Shown piece by piece: positions 21,270-34,719 of a stretch of 64,000 nt of DNA. A program made the translations under genes and the position numbers. Numbering within the stretch: the first letter of the stretch is position 1; the number at the start of each line of letters is the position of its first letter. The DNA lies in assembly GCA_964016885.1 (NCBI GenBank), contig OZ024741.1:27610956-27674955 (forward strand), read 5' to 3'. This DNA comes from Eledone cirrhosa. Taxonomy: Eukaryota > Mollusca > Cephalopoda > Octopoda > Eledonidae. The notes beneath the pieces were generated by a model, which saw only the letters and a program-made list of their open reading frames with translations, searched no databases and was not told where the DNA came from.

Positions 21270-22295
21270 ACCACCACCATACTACCTCTACCACATCTTT
21301 ACCATCACCACCATCACCATGCTATCTCTACCACATCTTTACCACCACCGTACTACCTCTACCACATCTTTACCACCACCACCACCATACTACCTCTACC
21401 ACATCTTTACCATTACCACCACCGTACTACCTCTACCACATCTTTACCACCACCACCACCATACTACCTCTACCACATCTTTACCACTACCACCACCGTA
21501 CTACCTCTATCACATCTTTACCACCACCACCACCATACTACCTCTACCACATCTTTACCACTACCACCACCGTACTACCTCTACCACATCTTTACCACCA
21601 CCACCACCATACTACCTCTACCACATCTTTACCACTACCACCACCGTACTACCTCTATCACATCTTTACCACCACCACCGTACTACTTCTACCACATCTT
21701 TACCACCACCACCGAACTACCTCTACCACATCTTTACCACCACCGTACTACCTCTACCACATCTTTACCACCACCACCACCATACTACCTCTACCACATC
21801 TTTACCACTACCACCACCGTACTACCTCTATCACATCTTTACCACCACCACCACCATACTACCTCTACCACATCTTTACCACTACCACCACCGTACTACC
21901 TCTACCACATCTTTACCACCACCACCACCATACTACCTCTACCACATCTTTACCACTACCACCACCGTACTACCTCTATCACATCTTTACCACCACCACC
22001 ACCATACTACCTCTCCCACATCTTTACCACCACCACCACCGTACTACCTCTACCACATCTTTACCACCACCGTACTACCTCTACCACATCTTTACCACCA
22101 CCGAACTACCTCTACCACATCTTTACCACCACCACCACCATACTACCTCTACCACATCTTTACCACTACCACCACCGTACTACCTCTATCACATCTTTAC
22201 CACTACCACCACCGTACTACCTCTACCACATCTTTACCACCACCACCACCATACTACCTCTACCACATCTTTACCACTACCACAACAGCAACATC
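21270..22295. repeat. 37-bp G-poor minisatellite, about 28 copies
   Basis: Unit: 'ctaccacatctttaccacc' followed by (ACC)n and 'gtactacct' or 'atactacct'. A 28-bp variant lacks nine bases of the ACC run. The plus strand is almost free of G. Because 37 is not a multiple of three, successive units are read in rotating frames, yet two frames stay open for over 1 kb; I treat them as fortuitous. Confidence 0.93.
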
Positions 22296-22389
22296 AACAG
22301 TATTAGTCTCAAAAGTTAAAAAGAAAAATAACTATGTATGGCAGTGACAAATGATCAAAAGAATATGATCATGAATACAAACAGCTGAA

Positions 22390-22737
22390 ATGGGGTTCCT
22401 CTGAAGGGTCTTTGGAGTAATGTTACTTGATAGAGTGCCTAGCTTGGATGTCAGAGAGTCACTCCGGGTATAGCCGCTACTTCTCTAAATTGAGAGATCA
22501 CGACTCCAATACTATGGACATGTGGTTAGAATGTGACCAGAGACAGATTAGCAAAATTTAATAAGTGGTGGGATTGGAAAAAATCTGAAAGATTAATAAG
22601 TGGGTGGGGGGATTCAAGACTCAAGGGTACATAGGTGTGAGCTGTAAAGTTGATTTTTGTCTTTTCTTAAATATACATACATGTGTGTGTACTCTGTGTT
22701 TGCTAGCAGGGAAAGCAGATGTTAAATGATGATATAT
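22390..22737 (+). mobile_element. LINE RT C-terminal relic with 3' tail
   Basis: One frame reads SRLQYYGHVVRM (22490-22531), the counterpart of [11 protein letters not shown]. The end 'tgctagcagggaaagcagat' then 'gttaaatgatgat' is the tail signature. Confidence 0.65.
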
Positions 22738-22794
22738 ATATATTTCAGCAAATATAAATAAGAGTATCAATGGAAAAATTAACTTCTTTCATTC

Positions 22795-22850
22795 AAAAGC
22801 AATATTTATTCTCTTACACACGTTTCGAAGATGTGCATTTTTTTAAATGT
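22795..22850 (-). ncRNA. Possible hammerhead 3' half (decayed)
   Basis: On the minus strand, GCACATCTTCGAAAC then GTGTGTA gives GAAA with a minimal stem III (A-C/G-T around GTGT) and a UA cleavage site. The matching CTGANGA plus stem II strand is not found upstream, so this is only a relic or chance. Confidence 0.25.
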
Positions 22851-22859
22851 TGGGAAACA

Positions 22860-23331
22860 TTTTGTACAATATAAGTGAAGATACATAGCTATCCTTGTAC
22901 ATTCTATTATCTCTCTGAGGAGAGATAATAGAAGTTTTAAAATGAATGGGAATATAAATAAAACATCAATTTTACCTTTGGTAGGAATGATTGACCTAAG
23001 ACATGTAGCACTTGTACAGAGTAACTTTTAAAACAGGTTTTAAGAGTTTTTTCACATGGTTCTTGTGTTGACATCTTACTAACTTTAGAGGATTCAAACC
23101 TTTGTATTATATAAACACATTGAGCTACTCCTTTTAAGACATGGCTTACATACTATCATTATAGTGCTCTACTTTCCTTCCAGAATTGTTTGTATAATTC
23201 TACCTTTGCTATATATATATATTTCTATACTTTTTGTTTTATTCCTGTCACCACCTTTTGGCTGTTGTTGAAATGAGACATTAGCTGTCCTGCATATACC
23301 TACTCAAAGAGACAGAGGCCAAAAAGATACC
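22860..23331. other. Upstream region of SEC22A
   Basis: AT-rich sequence without recognised repeats. It may contain the 5' UTR or its splice acceptor (an AG at about 23314-23315 is possible). No promoter motif can be fixed. Confidence 0.3.
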
Positions 23332-23525
23332 ATGTTTATCTACCAGACTATGATCAGCCGGACAAGCGATGGTCTTCCTCTCTCTGCTAGCACTGACCGC
23401 ATTACTCCCAGTAGTCACAATCAAGTCAACCTACAAGAAGGCTTCCATCAGTTAAAACTAGTCTGTAAAAGAGCAACACATTTTGCAGATAGATGCAGCT
23501 ATGTTGTCGGACCTCTTGCCATATA
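23332..23525 (+). CDS. SEC22A: SEC22A coding exon 1
   Basis: ATG in the context ataccATGt; 64 codons plus two bases (TA), donor GTAAGT. It carries [10 protein letters not shown]. The leftover TA joins T of exon 2 to make Tyr65. Confidence 0.93.
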
Positions 23526-26500
23526 GTAAGTATTACATTTATTATCATAAATGGTTATGTAGGTATCACGACAAAAAGCACCCAGTACTTAGTGTAAAGT
23601 GGTCATGTAGGTCAGTGGTCGCCAACCTTTCTAAAACCGAGGAACCCTCCAAATATTTTGAATTCTTCACGGAACCTATACAATACAAAACTTTTCAAAA
23701 AAAAATAATAAAGTATTTATTTTAGTGTTTCATGCATGTGTATGTAATCGAACACAATTAACTAGTGGCTTTTCTGCTGCTGCGCCTCATCAGTGAGTTT
23801 AGAAAATCGAGGTTCAACACTAGTTAATGCCAGTCTCATACACTCGTCAATTGCTGACAGTTTATTCATCTTCTTTGTGCTGATTTCTACCAACTGCGAA
23901 AACCCTTTTTCGCACAAGTAGCTAGATGGGAATAAAGTCAAATATTTCAATGCAAGTTGGCTGATTTCATTAAACTACCCAATCAAGAATAAGTCAATCC
24001 ATAGTTCTTTCTTTCTGCTTTCGAATATCACTTTCAGGTCTTCGTTTGAATTCAAATCCATCAACTGATGTAAGCATTGTGCAGGTAGTAAATTTTTACA
24101 ATTTCCAGCGTCATTTTCTGACACTAACTGCTCGATCTCGGTGAACGGGTTTTTTATCCATAAATTTTCGCTAACAATATCTTTTTCCATCAAGTCAAAA
24201 TAATCTGAAAAACTTGTGGAAAGTACATTTAAATGAGAAAGAATAATCTTCTTTAAATTGCTGGAGTCAAAATCTTCTCTCTTTTTAAGCTCTATTTCAT
24301 GGTTTGAAAGTAATGAGTAATTGTCCGATTCAATTCTTTTTATAAAGATGTTTAATTTTGATTGAAAATATGCAATAAAATTGATTGAAGTAAAAATATC
24401 TGCATTGTTACCCTGAAGACACTTATTTAGTTTGTTCAGTTCACCAAAAATGTCTACTAAATAAGCGTACATAGCAAATTAATTGAGCCTTGTTATTAAT
24501 ATCCGTAGTTCCATCCACTTGCAGACCAAAACATGTGCTTTTCTTTAGTGCAGTTAGTATCTGATTTTCTATATCAGAAGAAATATCAATTATCCTTCTT
24601 TTTACGGTATTTGCTGACAATGGTAACTGGCTTAATTTTTCTTTGTCCTTAATACTGCAGCTTTCAAAAAGATTCTCTGTAGCAATTTTTATACTTGGCA
24701 GAATTAACTGTTCTCCTAATGTAAATGGTTTCTTGTTTTTACCAATCAAATGTGAAATTTCAAAAGATGTTCTTGTTAAAGCTTTATTTCTATCTGACTT
24801 TTTACAAAACAAGTCATACATATTAGCTTGTGATTTTTTGATGTTGTTTTTCAGTGAAGTAAAGTATTCCAGTGACTTGTTTTTATCATTAGTGTGATTA
24901 GTATGAAGGTGTCTTTTAAGTTTTGCAGGATTTAAACAGCTATTTGATAGAACTTTTGAACATAGCAAACACATGGGCTGATCTGGTGTATCTTTTTTAG
25001 TGTCAGCTTTTTGAAATCCATATCTAACAATCATCACACCACTGTCTAACCTTACTGCTGGTATCTAACTTCAGCTTCTTTGCAGTAGACATCATATCAA
25101 TGTTATTTATCTACAGTTAACATTTTTAATATGACATTAATAAACAAGAGAAATTAAGTTTTTTTTATTACAAAAAGTACTTAAATTAACTTTAATTTTA
25201 GATATTTGGAAAAACTTAACTAGTTAAAAAAAAATGTTAATTTTTAAAAATTGAAATTTCTCCATTTTAGGATTGTAAACATATTATTTAAAGTCTTATA
25301 ATAATTGTTTCTACTTTTGGCACAAGGCCAGCAATTACCCAGTGTATTACTGGTACTTATAATAATATTAAAATATTAGGGGTTACTGAAAAAGGTGCAA
25401 ATTTATAAACAACTAGAAGAAATTTTTTTCAGATTTCAGAGTCCAGCACTTCCTGCATATACTACTTTAGGGTTGTATTAAATATTATTGGTAATGTAAA
25501 TATATTTAAATATCCGCCATACTAAAAGGTGCAAAAAATGCAAATCAGCTGATAGTGTAGAAAATGTGTAGAAATGGTATTGGAAATTAATTCAGATATT
25601 TTCTATCTATTTTGACTCAAAGTTAGATATAATATAAGAAGGCTTTAGGCTGCGTTAAACATATATTAGATTGGAACAAATAAAGTTTAGTCAAATGTTT
25701 GTGGACATATATATTTATTGTATAAAGTAATTTCTCAATTGTGAATGTAGATGTCATCAAATGAATACATAATTGTGTGGCAAAGTTTATAGTGTATGCA
25801 TGGAATACAAAATTACCTTTGTTAGTAGTCGAAATTTACAGGCGTTATATTTTCTGTGCAAAGTACAACAGAATGTAATGTGTTCTTATTTAGAATTGTG
25901 TGTGGAACTGGATGCATGTTGAACACGACTAGTAAGCGAGTTCACTCTGTGAGGAAACTTTAGGCGACTTTAAAGCTTTTGTGAGGACAGCAGATTAAAA
26001 CGTTCTCTATTGAAAACATTCTACTGAACTTACGTTGTGAGAACAGAGAACAGCGAACTGACCCTGTCTCTTGGCTGAGAGACCTTGCTGAACTGAAGTT
26101 TTCAGTTTAAAGATATGCTGTCATCGACCAACATTTACTTGTTCGTGATTGGTCAATTTCTAAGTTCAATTAGTGTATTATCAGTAGTAGTCAAATTCTT
26201 GGAATTCAGAAAACTATGTCTTTCCAAGAATTGATGTGAAATTGAAAGTATTCAATTTCCACGAATCTCAGAACAGTGTTTTTCTGCTAATTCAAGTGAG
26301 AAACTGAAAGTAGTGTTTTCCATGAATTGGAGTGGAGAACCTGTATACACTACAATAGTACTCGTTCATTTATACATTGCACCTTTGGCATTTTCTTTGC
26401 ACCTTTTTCAGAAAACCCAAAATATTAATGGTAATGTAAATATTTATTTTTTTAAGGAACCCGGAGTTTGTTTTACGGAACCCCAAGGTTCCGCGGAATC

Positions 26501-29500
26501 CATGTTGGCGACCACTCATGTAGGTGACATGACAAAAAGCACCTAGTCCACACTGTAAAGTGGTCATGTAAGTGACATGACAAAAAGCACACAGTCAAGT
26601 GGTCGTGTATTCCCACTACATAGACGACATCACTATAGTAGTTAAAACACCCATACAGTTTCTGTCAACCAAATTTAAAATTTCACTTATTAGTTATTGG
26701 TCAACCGAAGGCTTTAGTAGAAGACATTTACTCAAGATATCACACATTAGAATTAAACCCCAAACCAGGAGGTTTAACTGTTTTATTTTACTTTCTTTTT
26801 CTTTTATTCTAGTTTTATTTCAGCTTTAAACATAACCTATTCTGTCCTCTGTGATGTCTCTTACCCGACTGTCTTGGCCTTCTCTTTCCTTAATGATGTC
26901 CAACGAGAATTCCTGTTAGAATATGACAAAAGTAAAGTCAACTCAGCACAAAGGCCATATTCATTAATAGCTTTCGGTAAGTATGCTTTTCCTTCTCCTC
27001 CTCCTCCTCCTCCTGCTGTTGCTAAGCCTTATGTTAACCCAGAAGAAAAAATGAAATTTACATCTCACACATATGCAGGTTTAGTTACTGTCTATAAGGT
27101 TGCATTTCATAAGAGGTTTCTTGAGTGTTTGAATGATAGGGGTGTCAGTTTCATTGTGAAAAGCACTGCCTGGTTGAGGAATCAAACGCTCAATCTTATG
27201 ATCCAACACCATTTCTACTAGGCCATGGGATATTCCTGGTCAACCCTAGTTCAACAATAAAATACACCTACACTATTGGAAGTGGTTCTGTTCATACGAC
27301 GAATAAATGCACCCAGTACACTCTTTAAAGTGGTAGTGCTGTTATGATAAAATGCACCTAGTACACTCTTTAAAGTGGTAGTGCTGGTGTCATGATAAAA
27401 TGCACCTAGTACACTCTTTAAAGTGGTAGTGCTGGTGTCATGATAAAATGCACCTAGTACACTCTTGAAAGTGTTAGTGCTAGTATCTCAATAAAATACC
27501 AATGTTTGGATCTCTGTAAAATGGTTGACTTTAGGAAGGACATCCAAACGTAGAAATTTTGCCATATGTGGAACATATGAGAAAGATGTGGTTTTCCAGC
27601 CAGTCTAGTCATAGAAATGTGATGACCTGTCCAATGTAGGCCAACATAGAAAGCTGGCATAAAGTGCTGGTAATGCACACAACATTTTAAACCATCCATA
27701 TCCAGCCAGAATTCTCTCACCTCTTTCTGTTCAAACCGGCCATAACCAACCCCTCATGTCGACATTGAGGTAATGTTCTCAAAACAAATATCAAAATCTC
27801 ATAGATTCAATATTATGTGAGATAATTATGTAAGGTAAAGCCTTTACCATGAAAATACAATAGTATATCTAGATTAATGTAAATGCTGTGAAGGCGCTTG
27901 TCTTAGTGGTTAGAGCATTGGGCTTGCAATCGAAAGGTTGTGAGTTCAATTCTCGGAACGGGTGATGTGTTGTTTCCTTGAGCAAGACACTTTATTTCAT
28001 GTTGCTCCAGTTTACTCAGCTGTAGAAATGAGATGATAGGACCGGGGACCCTATCATTAAATTACCCAAGACACCTCCAACGAGATATACCTTGGAGGCC
28101 AGCTAAACCTGCATAGGTGTGAGCTATCACACACACACAATGTAAATGCTAAGGGTTTTTTTTTCCAATATATGATTTTTTATTGTCTCCAGACACAAAA
28201 CTACAGAAGATCAAATCCAAGTATAACAATCCCAGATCTTTAACAACGAGGGTAAACCTGTCGGAGCTAAGCCAAGAAATCAAGTTACGTCCACCATTCC
28301 AAATCTCCGCCCAACAAATTCAGCCTGAATTATTTAATGATAAGAAAAATGGTGCAGTCCTTTCTCGATATGTTTCAGGTAAGCAGTTATTTATGTATAT
28401 ATAGAGTGGTGCAAAACTCATGCACCACCTTAATCATCATTTCATGAACATCTATCATGTTTACTTACAAATATAAAGATATTATGGCAAAGTGTTATTT
28501 TTACTGGTGCGCGACTTTTGCACCACGCTGTATATACTTCATTTTTTGTATTTGTTTTGCCAGAGTTTTTATGTGAAATTGTGTCAACATTGTTGAAACA
28601 GATCCTGTTATACGTTGAGAACCTGAGGATGTCAATAAAAATCCACCAGTTTCACATTGGTTTTATTATTAGTTGGATAAGAGCAGTGAATTGACAGTAA
28701 TTGGTAGAGCGTCAGATAACATACTTTTGTGGCATAGAGTTACAGTCCTTTGCGTTCTGATTTCAAATCCCACCGACTTTAACTTTGCCTTTCGTCCTTT
28801 ATAAAATAAAGTACCAGTAATACACTGTGGTTGATTTAATTGATTTTCCTCTCCCCTAAAATTGTTGGCATTTTGCCTAAATTAGAAGCCATTATTAGTT
28901 GGATAAGAGCAGTGAATTGACTATTCGGTAGAGCATTGGATAACATGCTTTGCAGCACAGAGTTACGGCCCTTTATGTTCTGAGTTGAAATCCCACCGGG
29001 TCAATAAAATAAAGTACCAGTAATGCACTGGGGTCGATTTCATTGACTTTCCCCTCCTTCAAATTACTGTCTTTGTGCCAAATATAGAAACCATTATTAG
29101 TTGGATATGTACGGCAACACTCATCTTTTTCCATTTCTTGAGGGTTATAAACCCCACTATCGGGCTACAAATTTCTTTAGTCTAAAATAGGTGAAAGCTT
29201 ATAATTTCTAATTTCTAATTGCAAACTCGCACACCGTTTAAAAAACACTTACATGTTTACGTTTATAATTTGCTTGTTCTTTGGTTAGTTTAGTAATGAA
29301 ATGATTAATATATGTCAAAGTCATCACACATTCTGTGACCTTTTTAATTACTATTCTGGCTTCTAAACTAACCAAGGAATGGATTAGTTACCTAACAAAA
29401 TAATGATATCTAATCTAGACATAAGACCTGCGAGGAGGACAAGCAAAATTACTGAAATATAATAAAGCTGAAGTGAAACTCCACTGCTGCACATGTTTTT

Positions 29501-30409
29501 ATTGGCAGCATAACCTTCCCAAAATATAACTATATATCATCACCATTTAACGCCTATTTTTCAATGGGATAGACAGGTCGTTTACATTATGTGACAAGTC
29601 TGGCCAGCTGGCTGCACTATACCTTGCTCAAATGGAACTGCATTTTGGCTGGGATTTTTACAGCTGGATGCCCTTCCTAACACCAACCATGTTTGCAGTA
29701 TCTATCTATATATATAATACATTATAAAGAAAGAAGAAACATTAGATATAAATAAACAGATATAATATACTCAAATTCCTTCATTATCCTCGACTACGTA
29801 GTTTTGTGGCTATTATGCAAAAACACTACATCACAGAGATGCAGTATTTTTGTGAGGTTTGCCGACTTATCAAGAGGATACCTCATTTAGAGTTTCAAAA
29901 CACGTCCGTAGGACGCGAGATAGAATCCCGAAAGGCGGAGGGGGAACTTATCACGTGATACAGCGGTCAAGAAACAGAGCTAAGCCTCTTACGACCAAGA
30001 GAAAAATACCGCAAAAGGCGGAGGGGGTATTTATGTCAAGGCCATGGAAGAATTGGCTAGGAGGGCGAGAAGTGTGATTAGTGTAAGCTTAACAGCACTC
30101 ACTATACTTCAGTGGTTACTCTGCCGTAGGGAGTTATAAATAATATAAAGAAATACACAGACATGCCAATACATACATATACATGCATATACCCACATAT
30201 ATCCCTGAATTTGTGTGGTGCCAACCTTAACCATTGTTGCTCTATGAATAATAGGGAGAAAATAATCTGAATGGATTAGATTGATTCAATATCAGAGCTA
30301 TATAATACATTATAAAGATATATGTGTGTGTATATATATATATATATGATATATGTATGTATTGTGGGTATTGGTAAGTTGATGTCTTACAGTGACCACT
30401 AATATATAT

Positions 30410-30465
<56 letters not shown>

Positions 30466-33400
30466 ATAATAATAAATTTGAAGACTAAAATCCAATAAGG
30501 GCTCAATAAGGATAAATATATATCAAATATATAAGAACCGTAGAGCAAATATTTATTAAAATAACAGATTAAAGTTTAAGCAAAGAATCGCTGCTTTCAC
30601 CCTTAACGGGATCTTCTAATAAATATATATATATATGTGTACATACCACTAATCATCATCATCACTGTTTTACGTCCGTTCTTCCACGCTAGCATGGGTT
30701 AGACGGGTTGTCCTGTTGTGGGCAGTGTCTGGTCGGCTGACCATGCCTTGCTCATACAGGAACTGATTTGGCTTGATTTCTACAGCTGGATGTCCTTCCT
30801 AACACCAACCTCATTTACAGTGAGTGCTGGGTGCTTTTTTGTGGCGCCTACACGTCCACTTTACAGTGTGGGCTGGGTGCTTTTTTGCCGTGGCACCTCC
30901 ACGACCACCTTGCGGTGGGGGCATATTGTCTATATGCTACAGCTTGTACCCATGGGAGGTCGGGTACTCTGTATTACTGCGTGACGCCAGAAGTCACGGT
31001 CATGTGTCATTGCCTTTGAGAGGTGTAATTGGGTAAGGTCGGCTTTTATCACCTCATCCCAAGTCATCTTGGGTCTCCCCACTCCGCGGTTTCCATCAAC
31101 TTCTAGTGCTCTGCACCTTTTTATGCAGCTGTCATCCTTCATACGCATCACATGTCCATACCAGCGCAACCGCCTCTTCTGCACACAGCATTTGATTCCT
31201 CTTATGCTCAGTCTCTCTCTCAATTCATTTATGCTTTGTCGTTCACGTATATTACTGTTACACATCCATCGGAGCATGCAGGCTTCGTTTCTCTCTAATC
31301 TACGTAAGTCTTCCACCTTCAGCGCCCAGGTCTCACTACCATGCAACATTGCTGTTCGGATACACGCATCATACAGTCTGCCTTTCATTCTGAGGGAGAA
31401 GCCTTTTGCAGCTAGCAGTGGTAGTAGTTCCCTAAACTTCTTCCATCCCGTTCTTTCTGAACACCCACCTCCACTGCTAATTCGGTCACCTAGGTAGCAG
31501 AAGCTGTCTACTGTTTCTACAGAGCCCTCCCACAGATTGGTGGTACTTGTTTCCTGTGGCTGTTTGCTGCTGCTGTCTCATCACAGCTGCTGCATGTGAA
31601 GCCTACATTCTTAATTAAGCTTCCTGAGATCCCGCTACATCTCTTGTGTACCCATTGTTTGCATTTGGGGCAGAGAATGGAGTTCCTACTTACACCTTTC
31701 CTACATACTGAGCAAGGCCATTTCCCTGAGGGGATCTGGGTTCTGTTTTCTCGTCTACTTACAAGGACCTTAGTCTTTGTCATGTTGACTTTGAGACCCT
31801 TTCTTTCTCGTCCCTGCTTCCAAGTTTGGAATTTTTGGAATTAATATATATATCATCATCATCATCATCATCATCATCGTTTAACGTCCATGTTCCACGC
31901 TTGCATGGGTTTGGACGGGAGTTTTCCCACTTGAGGCAAGAGTGGTTGTCTTGCTCGCATAGGACTGTCTGGCGGATTTTCTACAGCTGGATGCCCTTCC
32001 TAACACCAACCACATTTACAGTGTGGGACTGGGAGGTTTTTACCGTGTTGCCTACACGGCCACATTACAGCGTGGACTGTGTGTTTTTTTGTCATGACAC
32101 CTACACGATCTCATTTGTTTCAGCCTGGATATTGTGGCACCAACATAACTTTACATAGAAGGGGGTGGTGTGGATGGGGTGGGGGTGGTGGGACGGGGGT
32201 GTATTTTGTTAGAGATGCCTACTGACTGTAGTAGGTTTTACTTTGTATTTAGGTAAGGCGTGTCTTCTCTATTACTGAGTACCGCCAAAGGTCTCGGTCC
32301 AGTGACATTGTCTTGGAGAGGTGTAGGTGTGTGAGGTCGGAGTTTTCCTGGGTCTGCCTACTCCGTGGCTACCGTCTATCTTTATTGCCCGGCACTTTTT
32401 TATACAGCTGTCGTCTTTCATGCGCATTACGTGACCATACCAACGTAGCCTTCTCTCGAGTAAACAACATCTGATCCCTCTTATTTCTAATTTTTCCCTT
32501 AGTTCGTTTATGCTTTGCCGTTCGCGTATATTACTATTACACATCCAGCGGAGCATGCAGGCTTCATTCCTCTCTAGTCTGCGTATATCCTCTGCACACA
32601 ATGCCCAGGTCTCACTGCCATGCAACATTGATGTTCGTATGCAGGCATCATACAGCCTGCCTTTCATTTTTAGGGAGAACCCTTTAGCAGCTAATAGTGG
32701 TATAAGCTCTCTGAACTTTTTCCATCCAGTTCTGACTCTAGCTACTGTACTTTCAGAGCACCCTCCCCCACTGCTGATTTTGTCACCCAGGTAACGGAAG
32801 CTGTCCACTATTTCTATAGAATCCTCTGCGCAATTGAAAGAGCTAGTATTTTGTGGGCACTTGCTGCTACTTATTGCACCAGAGCACCGGCCACATGTAA
32901 AATCTATGTTCTTAGTTAGCTTACCTATGATCCCACTACATCTTTTATGCACCCATACTTTGCATTTGGGACATAAAATGGAGTTTCTACCTACGCCTTT
33001 CCTACACACTGAGCATGGCCATTTCCCGGAAGGGACCGGCGCCTTATTTTCTTTCCTACAAACTAGAACTTTAGTCTTAGCTAGGTTAATTTTAAGGCCT
33101 TTTGATTCTAGGCCGTGCTTCCATGTTTGGAATTTCTTCTCTAGCTCAGCCATTGATTCAGCTATGAGCGTTAGATCATCTGCGTATAGAAGTTCCCATG
33201 GGCAGCCGGTCTTGAACTCCACTGTTATAGCCTGAAGGGCAATAATAAATAGTAGGGGGCTAAGAACAGAGCCCTGATGAACACCAACTTTTACGCTAAA
33301 CTCTTCACTATATTCGTTGTTAATTCTAACCTTGCTGACTGTTTCTTTATACATGGCTTGTATAGCTCTCACAAGCCATTCATCAACACCTAGTTTTCTA

Positions 33401-34682
33401 AGAGCCCACCAGATAATGGAACGGGGGACTCTGTCGAAGGCTTTCTCCAAGTCAACAAAAGCTAAGTATAGGGGTTTACTTTTAGCTAGGTACTTCTCCT
33501 GTAGTTGTCGTACAATGAAAAGAGCGTCTGTGGTACTTTTGCCTGACACAAACCCGAACTGCATTTCATCTAGATCGATTCTCTCTCTGATTAGTTGCGC
33601 TATTACTTTTTCCGTGACCTTCATGACCTGGTCGATTAATTTAATGCCTCTATAGTTACTACTATCTAGGGCGTCTCCTTTACCCTTGTAGCAGTTAATG
33701 ATGATGCTGCTATGCCAGTCCTTCGGAACAACCCCATTCTGTATGACTTGGTTTACTGTCCGGGTGACCATGGTGTGTCCCACCGTTCCAGAGGCTTTCA
33801 GCATCTCAGCAACTATTTCCGAAGGCCCAGCCGCCTTACCTGTCTTCATATCTTTGATTGCCTTACTTATTATACTACCTTTGACTAACACTGCTGGTCC
33901 CTCTATTGGGTAGATGTGGGGTAGACTGTCTTTCTCCCATTTATTCTCCTCATTTAGTAGCCTTTCGTAGTGACACTTCCAAGCTACCTTCTTATCAGCG
34001 TCAGTGATGGCAAGTACGCCATCATCATTAAGTACACACTTTTCCCCAACAATATCATTGTTTTCCTTGACACATTGCCTAGCAATCCTGAACACCTCAC
34101 GTTTTTGGTCCTCGCGTTGTAGAACATGCTTGAACTTTCTTTCCTCTGCTTCCCTTCTTGCGAAGTACACTTGTCTCCTAGCTTCCCTCCTGGCCACTTG
34201 ATAGTCTTCTCTACTTCTCCCATCCCGCCATACTTTCCAAGCCTGCTTTTTTGCCTTAATTGGCTCCTCCACCTTACTGTTCCACCACCATGTTACTCTC
34301 CTCCTGCCTACAGGCCTGCTCCAGCCACAGACTTCGTCTGCCGCCATCAGCAGGTTTGCTTTCAGGAATTCCCACTGTTCCTCTATATTGTACGACTCTA
34401 ATTGCTCTTTCTTACTGTCGAAAGCATCAAGTAATATGCTTTTAAATTTATTTCTGGCTGTGGGGTCCTTTAGCTTCCATATTTTTCTCTTGAGGATAGT
34501 CCTCTTCTGCTGTCGAGTACGTCTCGTCCTGACTATGAGGTCACTAACTATGAGTCTATGTTGGGAGAGATTTAGTGTTTACAACAGACACTCTGTCACG
34601 TTTTCTGGTAAGGATATAATCTACCTGGCTGGTATGTTCCCCTGATCTGTAGGTGATCAAGTGATTGTCTCGTTTTTTTATA

Positions 34683-34719
<37 letters not shown>

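Larger units (their letters stand above)
23613..26517 (-). mobile_element. Defective hAT DNA transposon
   Basis: Ends CAGTGGTCGCCAAC and, in reverse complement, GAGTGGTCGCCAAC form terminal inverted repeats, bounded by the 8-bp duplication ATGTAGGT. The interior has a broken transposase on the minus strand (23762-25037), a truncated SINE (25302-25360) and about 1 kb of AT-rich non-coding sequence. It sits in intron 1 of SEC22A inside a LINE-derived 48-bp array. Confidence 0.93.

Noticed and set aside
21266..22347. Two ~345-codon His/Pro/Leu/Tyr-rich ORFs
   Set aside because: They are frame rotations through a 37-bp tandem repeat; no signal or domain.
23762..25037. A domesticated hAT (SCAND3-like) host gene
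   Set aside because: The frame is broken, part of the catalytic domain is deleted and the element still has inverted ends with a target duplication, so it is a dead transposon.
27900..27970. A tRNA gene (A- and B-box-like sequence)
   Set aside because: The sequence continues into a SINE body with a target-site duplication and cannot form a proper cloverleaf by eye.
32510..34445. Plus-strand ORFs over the long LINE
   Set aside because: They are antisense shadows of the 691-residue RT frame.
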